Shown: positions 8,970 through 18,317, numbered from the stretch's first letter. The stretch: 33,920 bases of DNA from Blattamonas nauphoetae (GCA_033064195.1 JARBJD010000554.1:1-33920); one strand, 5' to 3'. Made by a program: numbers and translations. Notes: generated from the sequence alone by a model not told the origin.

Positions 8970-10649
8970 TTAGTATCCTCTCTTCACTTCTTCATATGCT
9001 TCTTGGAGTCGGCGATCAATGACATATCGCACTCGTGGTTGTCCATTCTCAATCCAGAACAGCCAATATGATGCTTGATGCAATGCTAGAATCGGCGGAG
9101 GAGGTCCTTCTGGAGTTGATGTGAAATATGGATCAGGTTCGCCTTGTTTGATTGGGGTTCCTCTGAAGACAATGTTCACTGATTCTGCTGTCGATATGCC
9201 TTCTTCTCCACCAGCAATTTCACTTCGATCTGTTGGAACCATAAATGTGAATGAAGTTGCATCTGTTGATGGTCTCAGTTTCCTGCTCTCCTTTCCACCA
9301 TAGACGTAGTTGCGAGGTTCACAAATGGAATTCTCAAACTCTTGTGTTGCAGAACAGCCAATGAAATCACCGTTCACCATCATCATTTGATAGAACTCTG
9401 GTGAGTTTGTTGACATTGGGAAATTGGGATAATTATTTCCTAGCATTTCGAAGTGACCAACATATTGAGGATTTCTGAAGACTGTACACTCGTTTGGTCG
9501 ATCGGGGAATAAGCACATAAGATTCATGAGATTGTTGAGTTTGATACTAATGTTTGATCTCACTCCCATTGCATTTGCAGATGATTGAAATGATTGTGTG
9601 TCAATTCTTTCTGCTTTCAGAACATAAAGAGTCTTCGAATATGTGTTGAAGAGTGATTGTTTTGTTGCATCAGTGATTTGATATCCGTAGCAAATAGAAG
9701 TGACTTTGTCCACCGATGAACTCAGAACCGTGGAAGTGGTTGATTTAACTGTAGTATGCACAATTCCAGTACTTGGATCTGGATCTGAATATGTATAATA
9801 TTGATAAACTGGATTTCCGATTTGTGTGAATTCTTGAGTCACATTTGTGAATTCTCCATCTTGTAATAGTGCGTGATGAGATTTGTGTGTAGTATATTTT
9901 CCTAATGGATCTTTCTCCACGTATCGTTCAAGTCCTTTTCGAATGACTGTGGGTACTCGAATCGGACAGTACACAAGTGAATCAGTTGTCAAATGAAATC
10001 TCAAACGTAAATTGCCAAAGATGGAATTTGGATACTGATCAAAAGTACTCAGTGGAAGTAAATTCACAAACGGAATAACCAGAGGAATTGTAATTGGGAA
10101 CATTGTTTCAGTATTAGGAGTTGGAGAAAAGTAGCATCCACAAACACTTGGATCCATTCTCTGAACATTTTCAAAAAGACTGTAGCAATGCTTCATGTTG
10201 TTTTTCTCTTCATAAGACTTGAAAGTGTGGTACAGAAATGATTCGTGAACATGATTATTCTGGAGTGTATTGTCAATGATGTTTCCTTTACTGTCGACGA
10301 GTCTCATATCTCGAATTGCATCTGATGATGACTTATATCCGTAGAACATTGCATACATGTTCGGGTAGCAGTTTCTGTCTGTCGTCGGTTGCTCATACGG
10401 AACAGTGATCGTTAGATCTATTCGTAAATGACTCTTCGCAAACTCAGTCACATCATGACCATCATAACACAGTGGAACTTCAATCTCATCTCCGATTCTG
10501 CAAGGCATAGGTGGATTCGTTGGATGCACTTCTTGGATGGAATAAATGTGTGGCTCTGAATCCCATTGTTTTGGCAAGTATGATTGGACTTCGATTTGCT
10601 CAATTAATGTCGATGTTGGTTTGGATTGATTTGATCTGATACTTCTCAT
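8970..10649 (-). CDS. Major capsid-like protein 1 (double jelly-roll candidate)
   Basis: 559 residues, open throughout. The size, strand-rich and Pro/Asn/Tyr-rich composition, and position beside a paralogue of similar length match double-jelly-roll major capsid proteins of Polintons, usually about 500-650 residues. It aligns by eye with its 619-residue neighbour over the whole length: YGYKSSSDAIRDMRL with VGLKHSASIFRDLTV; MKHCYSLFENV with RKHCHTPWQNA; IFGNLRLRFHLTTDSLVYCP with LFGDLKLSVHINEDAFVCCP; and C-terminal PILALHQASYWLFW with PILATTATTWWVLR. The start is set by the ATG after TTTTTATTTTTCAATAA. It would form the capsid shell if expressed. The capsid call is inferred from context and size; the paralogy is seen directly. 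Confidence 0.65.
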   Translation of the reverse strand: MRSIRSNQSKPTSTLIEQIEVQSYLPKQWDSEPHIYSIQEVHPTNPPMPCRIGDEIEVPLCYDGHDVTEFAKSHLRIDLTITVPYEQPTTDRNCYPNMYAMFYGYKSSSDAIRDMRLVDSKGNIIDNTLQNNHVHESFLYHTFKSYEEKNNMKHCYSLFENVQRMDPSVCGCYFSPTPNTETMFPITIPLVIPFVNLLPLSTFDQYPNSIFGNLRLRFHLTTDSLVYCPIRVPTVIRKGLERYVEKDPLGKYTTHKSHHALLQDGEFTNVTQEFTQIGNPVYQYYTYSDPDPSTGIVHTTVKSTTSTVLSSSVDKVTSICYGYQITDATKQSLFNTYSKTLYVLKAERIDTQSFQSSANAMGVRSNISIKLNNLMNLMCLFPDRPNECTVFRNPQYVGHFEMLGNNYPNFPMSTNSPEFYQMMMVNGDFIGCSATQEFENSICEPRNYVYGGKESRKLRPSTDATSFTFMVPTDRSEIAGGEEGISTAESVNIVFRGTPIKQGEPDPYFTSTPEGPPPPILALHQASYWLFWIENGQPRVRYVIDRRLQEAYEEVKRGY

Positions 10650-10670
10650 TTATTGAAAAATAAAAAATAC
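10650..10670 (-). promoter_or_regulatory. Start-proximal AT motif (example before capsid-like protein 1)
   Basis: On the minus strand TTTTTTATTTTTCAATAA sits immediately before ATG. Equivalent blocks (T-run, A, TTTT(T), 4-14 bases, ATG) precede the starts at 8938, 12561, 17932, 18278, 18908, 19895, 21206, 27597 and 27991, leaving room for only a very short untranslated leader. A combined core-promoter or initiator function is inferred. Confidence 0.55.
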
Positions 10671-10701
10671 AATATCATAATTTTCTTTTACTGTTTTGTC
10701 T

Positions 10702-12561
10702 CTACATGATTCCTAAATCTTTGTGCAACGCTTTCAATGTGTGATTTGGATAGTACTCAACTTTTGGTTTGCCATTACTGTATCGTAATACCCACCATGT
10801 GGTTGCAGTGGTTGCTAAAATTGGTGCAGGAGGATGAGTAAATGTTGTCATGTTTCCACCACTTTGACTTGGATTGTAGACATTGTAGTATGTGTCAAGC
10901 TTACCTTGATAAATGGGATATGATCTTAAAGTGACAGGAACGTTTCCTTTGGAACTGATGGAATCATTACAGTTCGTTGGACACCCACTTCTCTGTGTTG
11001 AAAAGCACATAAGGAAGTCAGTGTTGTCATGAATCGGTCGAACTCTTGTCATTGTCTCATTGGGATAATTCTGATCACCAGTGAGTTTCTCTTCAACGAG
11101 AGAATCTGTCAGTGATCGCTCCAAGTCGTCAGGAACAGCTAGATAGGAATCGAGATTAAGAGTCGATAATGCAAATTGATAGAAGCGAGCTCCAATTGTT
11201 GTTGTCGGTTGATCTGGATAGTATTTGTCGAGTAGATTCACTTGGATATCCTTTTGCATTGGATTGTGGAAACAAGTGACTTCATTGTCGTAGTGACGGA
11301 AGAGAAGCATGATGTCCTTGGCATTAACAACCACCATTTGTTGAGTGCAATTAATGCCTGTTTCAGTTGGTGTCTTCTGAAATGGATAGAACGATATCTT
11401 TTCTGCTGGAATAGTTCCTGGACGATCCTGATACATTTTCTTGAGATTCTCTTTCGCAATTTCTTTCATATTGTATCCAGAGCTCATGCAATACACATCA
11501 TCAATTTGATACTCGGTGATGTTTAGTGAGATGTACTGATCCACGTATTCTGGTTCTGTCGTAACTGAACCAGCTGATGAATACACAATGTCTTTCGTAA
11601 CTGATGGTTGCAGAAATGATTGACCAATTTGAACGAAGTTCTTTGTGCATGAGGTTACGAGATTGTTTAAGAAATAGGGACGATGCTGAATACAATCGGC
11701 AATTGATGCTTTTATCTTAGGCGCTGCAGCAGTCCCAGTAACGATTAATGAAAGTGTGTTCTTCAGAGTGAGTTCAGGATTAACTGGACAACACACAAAT
11801 GCATCTTCATTGATGTGAACGCTCAGTTTCAAATCTCCAAAGAGACACGCAGGATAGTCAGTCATTCCAGAGAAGATGAGAAGATCTTCAAGATTGATTG
11901 ACACACGAATAGGTACATCAATACTGTCTTTGAATACTCCAGTTCCAGAAGTTGTTGTGAAATCAGAAAGTGGAATATAAACACCAGCAACAGATTCGTC
12001 ATGATTCCATGCATTCTGCCAAGGTGTGTGACAATGTTTACGATTCTCCAATTGACTCTTTGGCTTGATCATATTGTAGATGTGAGACTCCATTGACACG
12101 TCATTAGTTGTTGTGCTGATGATTCTCTGATTGTTGTGAAGAACAGTAAGGTCACGAAAGATTGATGCCGAATGTTTGAGTCCAACGAATATGAATATCC
12201 TCTCATTCATGTACGATCCATTTTTACTGGAATTTGTCTTCCAATTATTCACTTTAAGCCTTGCTGTCATTGTGAACGTAATGAAGGAATCATCGATTTG
12301 ACAAATGTCTTGATTACCAGTCAACGGAATGATTATTTCCTGTCCTTCGTAGAATCGTGAATTCTCGGATGGTTTTAATTCCTGAATGGAAGTACTGTGT
12401 GCTCCATCATTCAGAAGATAATTAATGTGATGCTCAGACATGAGTTGCTGCTGTATTTGACCAATATCATCACGAGTGTACTTGATTGATCCTGTTGTAT
12501 TTCCAGTCAATGATGATGCTCCTGTTCTTTTGTTTGTCAGATGTGTTATATGCGAGTTCAT
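10702..12561 (-). CDS. Major capsid-like protein 2 (paralogue of capsid-like protein 1)
   Basis: 619 residues, open throughout, ending TAG 52 bp before the start of its paralogue. The N-terminal ~50 residues (MNSHITHLTNKRTGASSL onward) are polar and lack a counterpart in the shorter protein. The rest is beta-rich with the shared blocks FRDLTV, RKHCHTPWQNAWN, LFGDLKLSVHINED, RPIHDNTDFLMCF and PILATTATTWWVLRY. Identity between the two is low, so the duplication is old. The preceding motif is TTTTTTTATTTTTGATAAAATG. One of the pair may be the shell protein and the other a vertex or variant shell protein; nothing here decides which. Confidence 0.65.
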   Translation of the reverse strand: MNSHITHLTNKRTGASSLTGNTTGSIKYTRDDIGQIQQQLMSEHHINYLLNDGAHSTSIQELKPSENSRFYEGQEIIIPLTGNQDICQIDDSFITFTMTARLKVNNWKTNSSKNGSYMNERIFIFVGLKHSASIFRDLTVLHNNQRIISTTTNDVSMESHIYNMIKPKSQLENRKHCHTPWQNAWNHDESVAGVYIPLSDFTTTSGTGVFKDSIDVPIRVSINLEDLLIFSGMTDYPACLFGDLKLSVHINEDAFVCCPVNPELTLKNTLSLIVTGTAAAPKIKASIADCIQHRPYFLNNLVTSCTKNFVQIGQSFLQPSVTKDIVYSSAGSVTTEPEYVDQYISLNITEYQIDDVYCMSSGYNMKEIAKENLKKMYQDRPGTIPAEKISFYPFQKTPTETGINCTQQMVVVNAKDIMLLFRHYDNEVTCFHNPMQKDIQVNLLDKYYPDQPTTTIGARFYQFALSTLNLDSYLAVPDDLERSLTDSLVEEKLTGDQNYPNETMTRVRPIHDNTDFLMCFSTQRSGCPTNCNDSISSKGNVPVTLRSYPIYQGKLDTYYNVYNPSQSGGNMTTFTHPPAPILATTATTWWVLRYSNGKPKVEYYPNHTLKALHKDLGIM

Positions 12562-12589
12562 TTTATCAAAAATAAAAAAACAATATTGC

Positions 12590-12823
12590 TTATTTCTTTT
12601 TCAGTTTCTTCTTCTTTGCTTTCGGCTTCAGCTTTTCTTCCAGTCTCAGTATTTCTCCTCTGAGCTTGTTAACAACTGCAGTGTTTCCTTCATTCATTGC
12701 TTGCTCATATTGTGTCATCTTTTCTGCGTGGATTTGCTGATCCGATTTCACATCTGAGCTAGTTTTGTACAGAATTAACACCCTCATTTTATTGTTGCAA
12801 AGCATTTCTTTCATTATATTCAA
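12590..12823 (-). CDS. Small lysine-rich coiled-coil protein
   Basis: About 65-78 residues depending on the start. ATGs are available at MKEM and MRVLILYK, and the frame stays open up to the nested insertion, so its true start may have been displaced. A helical, glutamate-rich middle (EILRLEEKLKP) leads into a strongly basic tail, KPKAKKKKLKKK. The tail suggests DNA or RNA binding, as in small core proteins of related viruses; this is inference. It lacks the AT-rich start motif seen before other element genes, which fits disruption of its upstream region by the insertion. Confidence 0.5.
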   Translation of the reverse strand: MNIMKEMLCNNKMRVLILYKTSSDVKSDQQIHAEKMTQYEQAMNEGNTAVVNKLRGEILRLEEKLKPKAKKKKLKKK

Positions 12824-12832
12824 GCAGTTTTG

Positions 12833-12848
12833 TGGGGCAAAACCTTAT
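12833..12848 (+). repeat. Left 16-bp inverted repeat of nested insertion
   Basis: Perfect inverse match to 17699-17714; the match stops immediately inside and outside. Confidence 0.8.
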
Positions 12849-13430
12849 CTCTTCATCAGATCACATTTTGCGTTGATCCGACCCATCTTTTCTTTTTTCT
12901 TCCTCCATTCTCTCAATATCCGTTCTTATGTCTTCTGACCGTTCTCATTCGGATGTATTAGCCTCTTTCCGCCACTAGTTCCTCAAAGACGCGATATCAT
13001 CAAACAATCCCTCTTTTCAGATTGTCAAACCAACTTCTCACGATCAACCGATGAAACCTGCAATCTGTCTGATGTTTTTGGATATATTGTTAATATTTCT
13101 TTCAAATCCATTGCCAGTCTCTTCTATTCATCTGTCCATCTCTCAAATGTCTCGATCGTTGTCACCGTGGAAACCACTCTTGTTGTCAGGACGAGATCAG
13201 ACTTTCTGCCCTTCACGAGTCAAAATCTCTCGCATGTTTTTGTCTTTTCCCAGATTTTTGCGAAGAAACAAAGAATATTTCTTTGTTCATGTTCTTTGCC
13301 GATTCACATCTTCAGGTTCGCATTTTCTCCATTTACCATGATTGTAATGTTTCATCGTCATCTCAGTGGCTTTTTACGATCATCAGTCACATAGGACAAA
13401 CATAGTCAACTACACATTGTTCGAGTTACT
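12849..13430. other. Non-coding 5' part of nested insertion
   Basis: Pyrimidine-rich, AT-leaning sequence with only F/S/L-rich frames (for example 13051-13341). No gene supported. Confidence 0.4.
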
Positions 13431-13963
13431 CTTTGGGATGATGAACCAGATTTCGATCGACCAGATCTCACTTTTATGAAACGAAGGGGAAGAGCTGATC
13501 CAACGTATCATGACTATGGGGTATTGGATATAGACTACATCCTTTCTGGAGCCAGATTATTCCGCTATCATGATGGAGGACGAGTCTGGAGATCAGGATA
13601 AAGAAAGCCAAGAAGGACTTCAAGACAACAGAACGAACACGAAAAGCATGAAAAAAGATGTCTAGCACTTCAACGAAACAACTGGAAACATCATTCTGCA
13701 CAGCTGACATTCGATTAGCATTGCCGATGAATACAAATGAACCCATGCTCATCCAGTGGAAATGGAGGAGATATTTCAGTTGCACAGACAACAGAAACCT
13801 TTACAGATGATTCTATCACACCGTTTGCTGGATGTTATGCAGTGATTGGGGGAATAATCGTTGTTGATCTAACAAACCAAACATTCCAGCGAGGAAGGCG
13901 GAACATGGCGAATGGGAATGAGAAAGTGAAAGGAACAGGAAAACGGACAGTCGAGCGAGTCTG
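13431..13963 (+). pseudogene. Possible coding pieces upstream of the captured host-like gene
   Basis: Two plus-strand stretches look like real protein. One, over about 13423-13603, reads VTLWDDEPDFDRPDLTFMKRRGRADP and then YHDYGVLDIDYILSGARLF. The other lies at 13737-13963 (ITPFAGCYAVIGGIIVVDL). They are in different frames with poorly coding sequence between them, consistent with exons or with decay of the 5' part of the captured gene. I recognise no domain. A stop separates the second stretch from the large frame that begins at 13983. Confidence 0.3.
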
Positions 13964-13982
13964 AGCGTCAATTGAGACGTCG

Positions 13983-15524
13983 GTGAGTGCCTTCCATCGG
14001 AGAGGCCACACTTTCTCCATGAGACGACGAGCTCGTCTTCAGATCGGCCTTCAACCGCAAACGAATATCCCACTCTCAACAGACACACTCGCCATGTTCT
14101 CCAATCCTGACGAGGGACAGCAAACTGCATCGATCTCTCCAACTCTCTTGTCGTTTGCTCTCTCACTCCGCGAGATCCTCGAATCAGTCCCACTCGCATC
14201 GGTTGGAACAGCATATCAAATTGCTGTCAACGACCTCCGACGAGCTGAAAGGGAGCTCGGCCAGAACAAAGAAATGGAACAAGCAAATCCTTCGCAGGGA
14301 GACCAACTTGAACAAGTCAAGTCATCAGCTCAGACTCGTTTCATGCCAAATCGGGAATATCTCGCCGTTTCGCTCAGAGGACCGCACAAAGACAGACTCG
14401 TCAGCGAATTCCATCGATTTGGAATCCCATTTAAGATGGCTCCTTCGCCCATCGACAACACTTCTCCACTCAACGTGTTTCTCTCGCCTCTCCTCTCCTC
14501 CGTCCACTCATACTTCAAACAGGAGACTGTCTCCTCCCACCTCCTCCCCGACATCTCCTCGCAGATCAAGTCCCTCGCCTACCAAATGACATCCATCCAA
14601 AATTATGCTTTTGACGTGTTGCCAGCCCTCGCCCAAGTCAAGCAGACCATCACCAACCAAAAGAATCCCGCCGCTGGCGAGGACATTTTCCGAAGTCAGT
14701 ATGCGTCGTCTCAACTGCACCCATCGCACATCGCGAAATTGGTTGTCACGGCTGACGTGCAGAATCTCCACACGCGATTGATACGGAACCCTCTCCGCTC
14801 GCTGTTCATGCCTGTGTTCAGAGATGCCATTCTGCCTGCCTCTCACTCACTCACTGTGGGGCAATCCGTCATCTCTGATATACCTTCGTATTCTTTGAAC
14901 AGCTCGTCGCCTGCCTCGATCATCAATGGAAATGCATTCCACGAAGACACCCTCCCATCACCAACAGCGCCAGTCCACTTTGACTACGTCTCCACACCGT
15001 CCTTCACATCCTCAATCTCAGACAAGACAACAGTGTCGATGAAGACACACAAATCAGACAATTCAGATTCAATTCCGTACGACGTCACATCCTCCACAGT
15101 CGGCGGTCAAGTTGTGTCGATCGACAGCGAGACAGGAACAGTTCGAGTGACAGCCGCGCCCATCGCTGGGGAAGGGACGGAGCAGACGGGGAGAGGATTC
15201 GGACATCTTCTGATGCCAGACAGAACAGCGATCTCGACACAGACTCTCCTCGACCACCGTCACAAATCGTGTCAAGCGTTTATCGAGGCTGCAAGAGTGT
15301 TTTCGAACGAGCAGGGGAAGGATGGGATTCTGCGGTATCGAAATGGAGAGAAGGTGTGTTGGATGCAGATTCCTATTGAGGAAGAAGCTGAAGACGACGA
15401 TCCCAAGGCGATGAAAGGAAAGAAGGCGAAAGCGAAGAAAACTGAACCATCACCGATCGCTCCACAAAACAGCAAAAACATCGAGAAAAGGAAGGAACAG
15501 AGCGACCGTGGAAGAGACAATTGA
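13983..15524 (+). CDS. Host-like captured gene, first large segment (axonemal SPAG17/PF6-like?)
   Basis: 513 codons, open, with GC-rich codon use like the host gene at the right edge. The N-terminal third is helical (FALSLREILESVP, AVNDLRRAERELGQ); the middle is S/T/P-rich; around residues 370-450 it reads VGGQVVSIDSETGTVRV and GFGHLLMPDRTAISTQTL; and the C-terminus is charged (EEEAEDDD, GKKAKAKKTEP). Together with the DGT-repeat-like segments that follow in other frames, this resembles the large central-apparatus protein SPAG17/PF6 of motile flagella, which has many DG(T/S) strands and charged linkers. The assignment is a pattern judgement only. A real host gene of this kind would be longer. 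Confidence 0.4.
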   Translation: MSAFHRRGHTFSMRRRARLQIGLQPQTNIPLSTDTLAMFSNPDEGQQTASISPTLLSFALSLREILESVPLASVGTAYQIAVNDLRRAERELGQNKEMEQANPSQGDQLEQVKSSAQTRFMPNREYLAVSLRGPHKDRLVSEFHRFGIPFKMAPSPIDNTSPLNVFLSPLLSSVHSYFKQETVSSHLLPDISSQIKSLAYQMTSIQNYAFDVLPALAQVKQTITNQKNPAAGEDIFRSQYASSQLHPSHIAKLVVTADVQNLHTRLIRNPLRSLFMPVFRDAILPASHSLTVGQSVISDIPSYSLNSSSPASIINGNAFHEDTLPSPTAPVHFDYVSTPSFTSSISDKTTVSMKTHKSDNSDSIPYDVTSSTVGGQVVSIDSETGTVRVTAAPIAGEGTEQTGRGFGHLLMPDRTAISTQTLLDHRHKSCQAFIEAARVFSNEQGKDGILRYRNGEKVCWMQIPIEEEAEDDDPKAMKGKKAKAKKTEPSPIAPQNSKNIEKRKEQSDRGRDN

Positions 15525-17538
15525 CAATCCGTTCGAGACAACTACAGAAGAAGCGCAGGAAGTGGTTCGTCGTGTCTTCACTGCACACTTCACTCGCCTT
15601 CTCCATTCTGCGGACCCTGCCTCAATCTCAAAGACGTCCTCATCGAACACTCTTCACAAAGGAGTGTCGACCACAACCCAGCCATCCCCTCTCCTCCCAC
15701 CCGACATCGACTTTGCTGACTGCGACGATCCTGACATAATCCTCCTTCGCGACTGCTTCAAAGATGTCTCCCTCCCGTCTCATCTTCCGATCGACCAAGC
15801 AGCGGAAGAGAGCTGCGCCATCGCGAAACCACAACTCAGAGAAGAGAACGATCGCTCCAGACGCTTCCTCACAATCTCAACGCCATCACTCAGCACCTTC
15901 CAGCGTTCTTCCTGCTCCCCGCCTCCTCCACACTCAATCCGTCCGCTCTTCCTCCGATTCGATCTGTCGAGGCCATCAACAGCGACGAGACAACGAGTGT
16001 CCGCACGCGTGTAGACAGAGTCTCAATTGTGCAGCACAACACCGGAGAGCGGGTTGTCCATCACGCGGATGGGACTCGAGTCTTCCACTCTTTCGCATTC
16101 GGAGACAGCCCGAAGCTGGTTGAGAAGTACGAACAAGAAACCGAGTCCCTCGCGCCGATGAAGGCGATATTGTGTGTGGAGCACCCCAACTCGCCGCGCA
16201 TCCTCATCTCACTCGTCCAGAAGAAGATCTGGTCGTTCCTCAACCAGTTCAACAGGTCAGAGGACATCGCATTGTCGATCCAGGGAACTCGGCTGAGAAG
16301 AAGAAGAAGATTGTGATCACCGAACCAGACAACAAGCACATCCACTTCACTCCCGTCGGCAACGTGACTGTCGACTGCGAGCACTCGACGAAGAAGCCAG
16401 CAGCCAAGTTCGGTCCTCCCATACGCCTGCCTATCCTCTTCTTCAAGACAACAGACGGGTCGATTACTGTCAGACCTTCAATGCGAACCACCCCAATTCT
16501 GTCAGGTATGACGAATCCCTCGAACTCGTCCACGTCGAGCAACGAACAGCGACAGTCCAGTGCGACGTCTTCAAGTTCGTCACACGCCTCGCTTCTCCTC
16601 TCGCCTGTTTTGAAAGCATCGTCGTCCATTCCAGTCGCACCTGTCGTCACCGAAGTGACCGAAGCGTATTCCTCGAAACGCCCACACACTGCCCGCCGGG
16701 TGTTCTTCACCGCGTTGGATGGGACAGCGTGTTGGGTGACAGCACGCACGATGAAGAATGCGACACCTCCAAACGGGTACCTGGCGCGTTCTTCCCTTCG
16801 CTCTTCGGACAGAAAGGAATTGGAGTTCATGGAGAAGAAGCTGAAGGAGAAGAAGCTGAAGAAGGAGCGGATTGCGGAGCAGGAGATTGACGAAGCGAGA
16901 AAGGCAAAGTGAAAAGCAGCACAACTCGCACGAGCTTCGTCCGTCACTCCTTCCCAGACTTAAGCAATCACTTCGGAACTATAAATCTCCACTCAGCGCT
17001 GGATTACTCGTCTGTCTGCTCTCCACGCGCCCCAAATCCAGCTCCCAGTGGACACACTCATCACGACGTCGACACAGATCGGGCAGACATCACTCGCATC
17101 GCTCCAGACATCGCCGTTCATCCTCCCTCGTCTCTTCGTCATCAGACACAACGGCATGGTATTCGAGCTGCTCCGAAGGAAGGCAGTGTCTCGACTTCTC
17201 TCCTCAAACCAACTGCCAACAACAAACCAGTGAAAGTGTCTCGTCAATCGCGACTCCTCTCGTATGCCTCTCTCATCGCTCTGACACCAAGTCCACGACC
17301 GTCACCTTCAAACGGCGCGTCGTCTGATCGTCAGACTCAAGAAAAAACAGGAGTGATCTGTGCCCAACCCTCGACAGACGATCTGCACAGCCAGAACCCA
17401 CTCTTACACAGCCAACACCGACACATTCACGGTTCTCAAGCTGTGCCGAGAACTACACTAGAGAGGCACACTGAAGGAGTTGCCATCGCGTTGGGTGTTG
17501 TTTTCTTGTCGAACTTGTTAACATTATCTGTCCTTTAA
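15508..17538 (+). pseudogene. Host-like captured gene, downstream segments (SPAG17/PF6-like?)
   Basis: Coding-quality sequence continues on the plus strand but moves between frames. At about 15508-15700 it reads IDNPFETTTEEAQEVVRRVFTAHF. At 16029-16300 it reads RVVHHADGTRVFHSFAFGD, ILCVEHPNSPRILISLV and NRSEDIALSIQG. At 16300-16912 it includes KHIHFTPVGNVTVDCEH, ILFFKTTDGSITVRP and a basic helix ending KLKEKKLKKERIAEQEIDEARKAK. A final segment at about 16909-17538 is low in recognisable features. At least three frame changes separate these parts, too many and too irregular for me to place introns, so I treat it as a decayed or spliced host gene copy. The HADGTR and DGSITVRP strands are what suggest SPAG17. 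Confidence 0.4.
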
Positions 17539-17698
17539 TTTCTCATCATTGAGCCATCGGCATCTCTTCCATTTTACCTCGTAATTTGAGCTATGTACCT
17601 TATAGTGACCATTGTTTCCTGAACTCGTGAAATCAACTCCATCGGTGTGATCAACCCATTGCCGCACTTTTCTTCAGAATCGGAGAAATACAACTCAA

Positions 17699-17714
17699 AT
17701 AAGGTTTTGCCCCA
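17699..17714 (-). repeat. Right 16-bp inverted repeat of nested insertion
   Basis: Perfect inverse match to 12833-12848. Its outer edge is where the Polinton gene at 17715-17932 loses its own coding sequence. Confidence 0.8.
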
Positions 17715-17932
17715 ATTTTTATGTTGATTTTGAAAAAAGGAGTAAATAAATCCAATAAAAATGGGGTGTCGATTCTGAGTGGGAACGACCCATCTGGAAT
17801 CATCTCAACACCTGTCTGTGCAACCTTCGAAAAAAGTGGTCCAACGAAGGGAATGAGATTCAGAAATGGAGCTCCAACTCTTAGTATGTTTTTTCCGACT
17901 GCTGCTAATTTTGATAACCAACCTGGTGCCAT
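17715..17932 (-). pseudogene. Small hydrophobic MAPG protein 2, cut by the nested insertion
   Basis: It starts MAPGWLSKLAAVGKN after TTTTTTATTTTTACATAA, then reads RVGAPFLNLIPFVGPLFSKVAQTG, a hydrophobic segment with helix-breaking Pro/Gly. The native sequence ends where the inverted repeat of the nested element begins (17714). It is a paralogue of the next gene, which begins MAPGSFNKLKNIGKQF. Small hydrophobic or amphipathic proteins are common in Polintons and relatives and can act as membrane-active or core-associated virion proteins; here that is inference. Confidence 0.6.
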
Positions 17933-17966
17933 TTATGTAAAAATAAAAAACTGGAACATAAACAAA

Positions 17967-18278
17967 TTATAATCCTTTGAATTGAATTTTGGAATTTGAC
18001 GACTGGGGCATGTCATCGTTTGAATACCGTCCATTTCGTGGAGGTTCATTATCTATCATCTGTTGTTGTGGTGCTCGATTGATTGCTTTGTTTTGCTGGT
18101 ACACATCCATCATTCCGCCGAAGCCACTGAGGATTCCTCCTGCTGTTTGTCCAAACTTGTTGTTTGTCTGTGAGAGCAAGCCACCTCCAACCTGAAGCAG
18201 TGATGGAGCAAGCGGTTTGATGAATTGAAAGAACTGTTTGCCAATATTTTTGAGTTTGTTGAAACTTCCTGGTGCCAT
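17967..18278 (-). CDS. Small MAPG protein 1 (103 residues)
   Basis: It starts MAPGSFNKLKNIGKQF. Residues about 1-30 are amphipathic (basic and aromatic alternating), 30-62 are Gly/Leu-rich (LLQVGGGLLSQ, AGGILSGFGGMMD), and the C-terminal 40 are polar and Pro/Asn/Gln-rich. It is preceded by TTTTTTTATTTTTTACATAA, almost the same promoter-like block as its paralogue 35 bp downstream. A membrane-active or internal capsid protein resembling adenovirus VI/X in style is a guess from composition and position near the capsid genes. Confidence 0.6.
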   Translation of the reverse strand: MAPGSFNKLKNIGKQFFQFIKPLAPSLLQVGGGLLSQTNNKFGQTAGGILSGFGGMMDVYQQNKAINRAPQQQMIDNEPPRNGRYSNDDMPQSSNSKIQFKGL

Positions 18279-18317
18279 TTATGTAAAAAATAAAAAAATA
18301 CAATTCATTAATTTTTT

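Larger units (their letters stand above)
12833..17714. mobile_element. Nested 4.9-kb insertion with 16-bp terminal inverted repeats
   Basis: TGGGGCAAAACCTTAT at 12833-12848 is matched exactly in inverse by ATAAGGTTTTGCCCCA at 17699-17714. Between them the composition changes: about 13980-17500 is GC-rich with host-like C/G-ending codons, unlike the AT-rich Polinton on both sides. It interrupts the Polinton gene at 17715-17932. No transposase is recognisable, so it is a non-autonomous DNA element or another type of captured segment. I see no direct target duplication (left flank ends GTTTTG, right flank begins ATTTTT). The main cargo is a long axonemal-type coding region on the plus strand. 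Confidence 0.7.

Noticed and set aside
9121-9303. Short plus-strand frame inside the capsid-like gene
   Set aside because: Antisense shadow of an open, paralogue-supported gene.
11238-11695. Short frames on both strands within capsid-like protein 2
   Set aside because: Shadows; the long minus-strand frame is continuous across them and conserved with its paralogue.
12873-12885. TGATCCGACCCA shared between the nested insertion and the Polinton TIR near 4648
   Set aside because: Too short and isolated to show common origin.
16249-16947. Minus-strand 232-codon frame opposite the captured gene
   Set aside because: C/F/S-rich antisense of the better plus-strand coding sequence; no motifs.
12833-17714. 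Target-site duplication around the nested insertion
   Set aside because: The flanks GTTTTG and ATTTTT are similar only because both are T-rich; no real direct repeat.
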